A DNA stretch of 64,000 nt from Brevundimonas albigilva (GTDB taxonomy: Bacteria > Pseudomonadota > Alphaproteobacteria > Caulobacterales > Caulobacteraceae), in the NCBI RefSeq assembly GCF_023503965.1, contig NZ_CP097298.1, forward strand, positions 1,691,001 through 1,755,000. The letters run 5' to 3'. The notes beneath the pieces were generated by a model. It was not told the origin of the DNA. It saw only the letters and a list, made by a program, of their open reading frames with translations, and made no database searches. Every line of letters begins with the position of its first letter. Position 1 is the stretch's first letter. A program made the position numbers and the translations under genes. Positions 59,369-64,000 of this stretch are shown one piece after another.

Positions 59369-60916
59369 ATGACCGACGCCGTTCCCGGCCTTTTCCTGGG
59401 CCAGTCCGATCAGGGCCAGGCCGAGCGCCTGCTGTTCCACCGGGCCAATCGCCACGGCGTCGTCGCCGGCGCCACGGGCACGGGCAAGACGGTGACGCTG
59501 CAGATCATGGCCCAGGGCTTTTCCGATGCGGGCGTGCCGGTCTTCTGCGCCGATGTGAAGGGCGACCTGTCCGGCGTGTCCCAGGCCGGCGCGCCCAACG
59601 AGAAGCTGACCGCGCGGGCGGCGGACATGGGCCTGACCCTGACGCCGCGCGCCGCGCCGACGGTGTTCTGGGACCTGTACGGCGAAAAGGGCCATCCGAT
59701 CCGCACCACCATCAGCGAGATCGGCCCGGTGCTGATGGCGCGGATGCTGAACCTGAACGACGTCCAGGAGGGCGTGCTGACGGTGGCCTTCCACGTCGCC
59801 GACAAGGAAGGCCTGCTGCTGCTGGACCTGGAGGACCTGCGCAGCCTCCTGGCCTATGTCGGAGAGAACGCCGATCGGATCGGACGCGAGGTCGGCAACG
59901 TCGCCCCGGCCTCCGTCGCCGCCATCCAGCGCGCCCTGCTGCAGCTGGAGCAGCAGGGCGGGGCCGCCTTCTTCGGCGAACCGGCGCTGCGGCTGGAGGA
60001 CATGATGCGGACCGGCCTGGACGGGCGCGGCCAGGTCAATGTGCTGGATTCCACGCGGCTGATGAACAGCCCGCGGCTGTATGCGGCCTTCCTGCTGTGG
60101 CTGCTGTCTGAACTGTTCGAGCAGCTGCCCGAGGTGGGCGACCCCGACAAGCCGCGCCTGGTCTTCTTCTTCGACGAGGCGCACCTGCTGTTCAACGACG
60201 CGCCCAAGGCCCTTCTGGAAAAGGTCGAGCAGGTCGTGCGGCTGATCCGCTCCAAGGGCGTCGGCGTCTATTTCGTCACCCAGAACCCGGCCGACATTCC
60301 CGACAGCGTCCTGGCTCAGCTGGGCAACCGCATCCAGCACGCGCTCAGGGCCTACACCCCCTCGGAGCAGAAGGGGCTGAAGGCGGCCTCGCAGAGCTTC
60401 CGCGTCAATCCGGCCTTCGACACCGCCGAGGCCATCCAGGGACTGGGCGTGGGCGAGGCCCTGGTGTCGGTGCTGGACGACAAGGGCGCCCCGACCGTGG
60501 TGGCCCGCACCAGGATCCGCCCGCCGGACTCCCGCCTGGGTCCCGCCACCGACGCCGAACGCGCCGCCGTCATGGCCGCCAGCCCCGTGCGCGGCCTCTA
60601 CGACCAGGTGGTCAACCGCGAATCCGCCGAGGAGATCCTGGCCGCCCGCCACGCCGCCGCCGACCAGGCCGAGGCCCAGGTCCGGGCCCAGGCCGAGCAG
60701 GCCAAGGCCGCCGAGGCGCGCGCCAAGGCCGACGAGAAGGCGGCCAGGGAGGCGGCGCGGGAGCAGGCCCGGGCGGCGCCGCGCGCGCCGGCCCGCCGCA
60801 GCGCCAGTCGCCAGACGCCGATGGAGGCCCTGACCAAGTCGGTGCTGCGCACGGCCGGATCGACCCTGACGCGCGAACTGCTGCGCGGCGTGCTGGGCGG
60901 GCTGAAGCGGCGCTGA
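59369..60916 (+). CDS. HerA-like ATPase (DUF853 family)
   Basis: The 515 aa protein has [22 protein letters not shown] (Walker A), [99 protein letters not shown] (Walker B, sensor and arginine regions of the HerA/FtsK fold, listed in pieces). The last ~90 residues are an alanine/glutamate coiled-coil followed by a basic tail. The DUF853 family is related to HerA helicases but its role is unknown. ATG at 59369 with GGAG 8-11 bp upstream. It stands alone between divergent and downstream genes. Confidence 0.9.
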   Translation: MTDAVPGLFLGQSDQGQAERLLFHRANRHGVVAGATGTGKTVTLQIMAQGFSDAGVPVFCADVKGDLSGVSQAGAPNEKLTARAADMGLTLTPRAAPTVFWDLYGEKGHPIRTTISEIGPVLMARMLNLNDVQEGVLTVAFHVADKEGLLLLDLEDLRSLLAYVGENADRIGREVGNVAPASVAAIQRALLQLEQQGGAAFFGEPALRLEDMMRTGLDGRGQVNVLDSTRLMNSPRLYAAFLLWLLSELFEQLPEVGDPDKPRLVFFFDEAHLLFNDAPKALLEKVEQVVRLIRSKGVGVYFVTQNPADIPDSVLAQLGNRIQHALRAYTPSEQKGLKAASQSFRVNPAFDTAEAIQGLGVGEALVSVLDDKGAPTVVARTRIRPPDSRLGPATDAERAAVMAASPVRGLYDQVVNRESAEEILAARHAAADQAEAQVRAQAEQAKAAEARAKADEKAAREAAREQARAAPRAPARRSASRQTPMEALTKSVLRTAGSTLTRELLRGVLGGLKRR

Positions 60917-60958
60917 ACGCCCCTTGAATCCGGGGCGGGCGGGGCGCATCTGCGCACC

Positions 60959-61515
60959 ATGTTCATCCAGACCGAACCCACGCCCAACCCGAACGTGCTG
61001 AAGTTCCTGCCCGGCCGCGATGTCTCGCCGGACGCGGCGCTGGAGTATCGCACCATCGACGCGGCGACCGCCTCGCCCCTGGCCGAGGCCCTGTTCCAGC
61101 TGGAAGGCGTCGACGGCGTCTTCTTCGGCGCGGACTATGTGTCGGTCACGCGCCAGGCCCAGGGGCCGGACTGGACCGAGATGAAGCCGGCGATCCTGGC
61201 GGCCGTCATGGACCATTTCGTCTCGGGCCAGCCGCTGACCCGCGACGGGGCGGGGGCCGAGACCCACGCCGAGGACGACAGCGAGATCGTGGCCGAGATC
61301 AAGGCGCTGCTGGACAGCCGCATCCGTCCGGCCGTGGCCCAGGACGGCGGCGACATCCTGTTCGATTCCTTCGACGAAGAGACCGGCGTCCTGTCCCTGC
61401 GGATGCGGGGCGCCTGCTCGGGCTGTCCGTCGTCGTCGGCGACGCTGAAGGCGGGGTGGAGCAGATGATGCGCCACTATGTTCCTGAAGTGACGCGGGTG
61501 GAACAGACGCTCTGA
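60959..61515 (+). CDS. nfuA: Fe-S cluster carrier NfuA-type protein (one frameshift)
   Basis: About 185 aa after joining. The Nfu N-terminal domain (MFIQTEPTPNPNVLKFLPGRDV, LFQLEGVDGVFFGADYVSVTR) is followed by a NifU-like domain (IKALLDSRIRPAVAQDGGDILF, RMRGACSGCPSSSATLKAG) carrying the CxxC pair that holds a bridging [4Fe-4S] cluster. The last residues (VEQMMRHYVPEVTRVEQTL) are in the next frame; a G run at 61453-61456 is one base short. It delivers Fe-S clusters to target enzymes. It starts 43 bp after the HerA-like gene. Confidence 0.92.
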
Positions 61516-61535
61516 CCAACCTTTACGGGTGAGGT

Positions 61536-61546
61536 GAAACGATTTC
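61536..61546. promoter_or_regulatory. Operator-like GAAA-CGA-TTTC upstream of the first XRE gene
   Basis: A short inverted repeat, GAAACGATTTC, lies 38 bp before the ATG at 61585. The half-site GAAACG/CGTTTC recurs in the palindrome before the next XRE gene. Confidence 0.35.
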
Positions 61547-61584
61547 GTCTCGCCTTGGCGGGCAAGCGGCGCCATCCTTGCGCC

Positions 61585-62181
61585 ATGTCGCGCTTCCAGC
61601 CCGATCCCGACGCGCTTCGCCTGGGCGAAGCCCTGGCCGCCCTGCGCCGCGATCGCGGCCTGTCGCAGGCCGAAGCCGGCGCGCGCCTGGGCATGACCAG
61701 CCAGGGTTGGGGCCTGTATGAGGCCGGCCGTCGCCCGGGCCTGTTCCGCCCCGACGTGCAGCGGCGGCTGACTGCGGCGCTGGACGCCTCGCCCGAGGAT
61801 CTGGCCCTTGCGCGCGAAGGCCTGGGCGCCCCGCCGGACAGCGGGGCCGCGGACGCCCCGGCCCCCGACGGTCTGGAGGCGCGGGGACGCGGCTTCGACA
61901 CCCCATCGCCCCGCGTCAGGCGGCTGCAGATTTCTGACGACAGCCTGGCGCCCTGGGCCGAGTCCGGCGTGGTGGTGGAATACCGGCCCGGTCAGTGGCC
62001 CCGCCAGGGGCAGGGATGCGTCTTGGAGATGATCGACGGCTCGGTGCGGGTGCGGCTGTATCGCGGCGCCGACGCCGAGGCCCTGCATCTGGCCGGCGCG
62101 GGCGCCCTGGACGCGGTGGAGACCGTTCCCCGCCGCCAGACGGCCCTGGTCTCGGCGGTGGTCGCGCGTCTGGACGGGTGA
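61585..62181 (+). CDS. XRE family regulator with S24/LexA-like C-terminal domain
   Basis: The 198 aa protein begins with an HTH (RLGEALAALRRDRGLSQAEAGARLGMTSQGWGLYEAGRRPGLF, residues ~10-52). After a short linker comes a domain with RLQISDDSLAPWAESGVVVEYRPGQWPRQGQGCVLEMIDGSVRVRLYRGA, the strand pattern of CI/LexA-type S24 domains. The usual catalytic SM-x-P serine appears only as ISDDSLAPW and the lysine as VRVRLY without the catalytic Lys, so autocleavage is doubtful. The ATG at 61585 is chosen. It may control the neighbouring XRE gene or itself. Confidence 0.75.
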   Translation: MSRFQPDPDALRLGEALAALRRDRGLSQAEAGARLGMTSQGWGLYEAGRRPGLFRPDVQRRLTAALDASPEDLALAREGLGAPPDSGAADAPAPDGLEARGRGFDTPSPRVRRLQISDDSLAPWAESGVVVEYRPGQWPRQGQGCVLEMIDGSVRVRLYRGADAEALHLAGAGALDAVETVPRRQTALVSAVVARLDG

Positions 62182-62204
62182 AACCTTACGGTTGCAAATC
62201 ATTT

Positions 62205-62218
62205 CGTTTCATGAAACG
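62205..62218. promoter_or_regulatory. Perfect palindrome CGTTTCATGAAACG upstream of the second XRE gene
   Basis: A 14 bp perfect palindrome in an AT-richer patch, 35 bp before the ATG at 62253, is the size expected for a Cro/CI-type operator. It resembles parS only in its outer bases (CATG, not CACGTG, at the centre). Confidence 0.55.
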
Positions 62219-62252
62219 GTCTGGTTGTCCTGAACGGAGACCGCCAGATCGC

Positions 62253-62630
62253 ATGACCGCCCGATCCGCCAAGGCCGTGGACGCCGTCGTCGGCGCCCGG
62301 ATCGCCGTTCGGCGGCGCGCCCTGGGTCTGTCGCAGACGGCGCTGGCGGGCCTGGTCGGCGTCAGCTGCCAGCAGATTCAGAAGTATGAGAACGGGCAGA
62401 ACCGCATCTCGGTGTCGCGTCTGCACGCCCTGTCGCTGGCCCTGGGCCTGCCGGTCGAAGCCTTCTTCCCGGATCGGCCCGACGGAGAGGACGCCGCCGA
62501 ACTGACCACCCTGCGCGCCCTGACGACCACGCCCGAGGGCCAGGCCCTGGCCGACGGCTTCGCCCGCATCCACGACCCGGCCGTGCGCCGGGCCCTGACG
62601 CGGCTGGTCGAGGTTCTCGCGGCGGCCTAG
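62253..62630 (+). CDS. XRE family helix-turn-helix regulator, 125 aa
   Basis: VGARIAVRRRALGLSQTALAGLVGVSCQQIQKYENGQNRISVSRLHALSLALGLPVEAFFPD is a complete XRE HTH at residues ~13-75, with the recognition helix around CQQIQKYENG. The remaining ~50 residues are helical (ADGFARIHDPAVRRALTRLVEVLA), a form common in rhizobial and Caulobacter transcription regulators of stress or phage type. The upstream palindrome suggests autoregulation. The regulated genes are unknown. No ligand domain is present. Confidence 0.85.
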   Translation: MTARSAKAVDAVVGARIAVRRRALGLSQTALAGLVGVSCQQIQKYENGQNRISVSRLHALSLALGLPVEAFFPDRPDGEDAAELTTLRALTTTPEGQALADGFARIHDPAVRRALTRLVEVLAAA

Positions 62631-62662
62631 GCTCGCGGGCGATCCGGTTCTAGAACGCCGGC

Positions 62663-63370
62663 ATGACTGTTCTGGTGATCGACACGGCGCTGGGCGCCTG
62701 CACGGCGGCGGTGTTCGACGGCGAGCGGCCGCTGGCCGTCCGGTTCGAGCCGATGGCCAAGGGGCACCAGGAGCGTCTGGGCGGTCTGGTCCGCGACGTC
62801 GTAACGGAAGCCGGAGGCCAGGCGAAGACCGGCTTCGACGCCGTCGAGCGGATCGGCGTCACGGTGGGGCCGGGCTCCTTCACCGGACTGCGCGTCGGCC
62901 TGGCCTTCGCCCTGGGATTGGGGGCGGCGCTGGACCGGCCCGTGCTGGGCCTGTCGACGCTGGAAGCCCTGGCCGCGTCCGTCGCCGATGACGGCGGTCC
63001 CGTCGCGGCCCTGGTCGACGCGCGGCGAGGGCAGGTCTATGCGCGCCTGTTCGACGCCGGCGGTCCGCTGGGGCCGGATGCGGCCTTGACGCTGGAGGAC
63101 GCGGCGCGCGCCGTCCAGGCCCTGGGCCGCCCGGCGCGATGGGTCGGAAGCGGCGCCCCCGTCCTGGCCGAGGCCTTTCCCGATCTGGCCAGGCTGGACC
63201 TGGATCCGCGCGTCGCCCCGTCGCCGCAGGCCCTGGCGCGCCTGACCCGGGCGGGCGATCCGGCCACGCGCCCGCCCCGACCCCTCTATCTGCGCGCGCC
63301 CGACGCCACCCCGCCCAGCCGCCTGCCGGGCCAGCCGCGCCCGGGCCCGGCGGATCGGGCGTCGCGATGA
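62663..63370 (+). CDS. tsaB: tRNA threonylcarbamoyladenosine biosynthesis protein TsaB
   Basis: The 235 aa protein has the TsaB start VLVIDTALGACTAAVFDG and the HQERLGGLVRDVV block. The signature ERIGVTVGPGSFTGLRVGLAFALGLGAAL, LGLSTLEALAA, VAALVDARRGQVYARLFD and the final PRPLYLRAPDA complete it. It is a catalytically inactive paralogue of TsaD and its partner for t6A37 formation. It supplies the substrate modification that MtaB (14.8 kb) later thiolates. Its stop overlaps rimI by four bases (ATGA). Confidence 0.94.
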   Translation: MTVLVIDTALGACTAAVFDGERPLAVRFEPMAKGHQERLGGLVRDVVTEAGGQAKTGFDAVERIGVTVGPGSFTGLRVGLAFALGLGAALDRPVLGLSTLEALAASVADDGGPVAALVDARRGQVYARLFDAGGPLGPDAALTLEDAARAVQALGRPARWVGSGAPVLAEAFPDLARLDLDPRVAPSPQALARLTRAGDPATRPPRPLYLRAPDATPPSRLPGQPRPGPADRASR

Positions 63371-63795
63371 GCGATCCGACGGCCCTGGCCGCCCTGCACG
63401 CCAGCGCCTTTCCCGCGCCGTGGAGCGCGGCGGTCTTCGCCGATCTGCTGGCCCAGCCCGGCGTCTCGCCCGTGGCCGAGGCGGACGGCTTCATCCTGAT
63501 GCGCGTGGTGCTGGAGGAAGCCGAGATCCTGACCCTGGCGGTGCGGCCTGCGGCGCGCGGCGCGGGCCTGGGCGGGCGGCTGGCGGGGCAGGGCGCGGTC
63601 CGGGCGGCGCAGGCCGGCGCGACCCGGATCTTCCTGGAGGTGGCCGAGGACAACGCCGCCGCCCGCGCCCTCTACGACCGCGCCGGTTTCCGACAGATCG
63701 GGCGGCGCCGGGGCTATTACGACGGCGGCCGGACCGACGCCCTGGTGCTGGAACGCGACCTGGTCGACCGGCCGGACACGGCGGCGCTTCCCTGA
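63367..63795 (+). CDS. rimI: GNAT acetyltransferase, ribosomal protein S18 N-acetyltransferase RimI-type
   Basis: The 142 aa protein opens ALHASAFPAPWSAAVFADLLA, then has the GNAT motif A region AEILTLAVRPAARGAGLGGRLAGQ (acetyl-CoA loop), IFLEVAEDNAAARALYDRAGFRQIGRRRGYY and a last DALVLERDL. These fit RimI, which acetylates the N-terminal alanine of S18. The gene normally lies next to tsaB, as here. The stated substrate is by family and context. The ATG at 63367 overlaps the tsaB stop. Confidence 0.9.
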   Translation: MSDPTALAALHASAFPAPWSAAVFADLLAQPGVSPVAEADGFILMRVVLEEAEILTLAVRPAARGAGLGGRLAGQGAVRAAQAGATRIFLEVAEDNAAARALYDRAGFRQIGRRRGYYDGGRTDALVLERDLVDRPDTAALP

Positions 63796-63822
63796 CGCGA
63801 CGACAGCCCCTATTCTAGGGGC

Positions 63823-64000
63823 ATGGACCGGATCGAAAAACTCTGCGCCGAGCGCGGCATGCGCATGACCGAGCAGCGTCGGGTGATCGCCCGCGTGCTC
63901 TCCAACGCCGAAGACCACCCCGACGTGGAGGAGCTGTACCGCCGCGCCTCGGCCATCGACCCGCACATCTCGATCGCCACCGTCTATCGCACGGTGCGGC
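63823..64000 (+). CDS. fur: Fur family iron-response regulator, N-terminal part (runs off the window)
   Basis: The 59 codons seen read MDRIEKLCAERGMRMTEQRRVIARVL, HPDVEELYRRASAIDPHISIATVYRTV, the winged-HTH opening of Fur with the conserved TVYRTV recognition segment. Fur or its relatives (Irr, Mur, Zur) share this part, so the metal cannot be assigned from the fragment; its tsaB-rimI neighbourhood is usual for Fur in Caulobacterales. The protein continues past base 64000. It starts 27 bp after rimI. Confidence 0.9.
   Translation, partial: MDRIEKLCAERGMRMTEQRRVIARVLSNAEDHPDVEELYRRASAIDPHISIATVYRTVR

Noticed and set aside
62205-62218. A fifth parS site
   Set aside because: CGTTTCATGAAACG has CATG, not the CACGTG core, and is 14 bp; it lies 20 kb from the parS cluster and directly before an XRE regulator, so it reads as an operator.

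Overview
This 64 kb window is chromosomal DNA of a high-GC alphaproteobacterium of the Caulobacteraceae. A Brevundimonas-like organism is my best guess, from GC content, dispersed palindromic repeats and gene order. The core order cenR-yggS-thiE-ntrZ-DUF3576-leuS-lptE-holA / parB-parA-rsmG-mnmG-mnmE / rho-hemJ-hemH-hemE / ppsR-maf-aroE-coaE-dnaQ-secB-Tim44 is the arrangement I know around the Caulobacter crescentus replication origin. The hemE-ppsR gap (45,779-46,218) carries an AT-rich stretch, DnaA-box-like and CtrA-box-like motifs and GANTC sites. I therefore call it the chromosomal origin, Cori. Four parS-type 16-mers lie 4-9 kb away inside and around parA, mnmG and mnmE.

Layout. 0-3.5 kb: the end of thiC, then a lower-GC accessory cassette (a Gp37/Gp68 three-Cys protein, its TcmP partner and a tiny coupled ORF), then an HTH hypothetical bracketed by inverted copies of a ~170 bp repeat. 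3.5-14 kb: a DsbA-family oxidoreductase, a DUF1206 membrane protein, a Crp/Fnr regulator, TypA, two tandem prolyl-oligopeptidase-type peptidases and a cation channel with a zinc-ribbon tail. 14-25 kb: dapF, mtaB, maeB, rsmI-yraN, sirB1-like, xth, a possible small RNA, lolA and ftsK. 25-45.8 kb: a lipoprotein, a UbiH-type hydroxylase, then the cenR-to-hemE block. 45.8-52.4 kb: origin, then ppsR to mltA. 52.4-64 kb: usp, a large NAD-glutamate dehydrogenase, an AI-2E family permease, a HerA-like ATPase, nfuA, two XRE regulators, tsaB-rimI and the start of fur.

How the genes work together. The region around the origin groups replication and segregation (Cori, parABS, holA, dnaQ, ftsK), tRNA/rRNA modification (mnmE, mnmG, rsmG, mtaB, rsmI, tsaB, rimI), heme synthesis (hemE-hemH-hemJ) and envelope biogenesis or control (cenR, ntrZ, lptE, lolA, mltA, secB). 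Most operons left of Cori run on the minus strand and those just right of it on the plus strand, so they point away from the origin.

A caveat affects many entries. About twenty genes, including essential ones (ftsK, dapF, hemH, lolA), are interrupted by what look like missing bases, mostly in G or C runs, and no clear insertion was found. I read these as consensus deletion errors of an unpolished long-read assembly and annotate each gene across the break.
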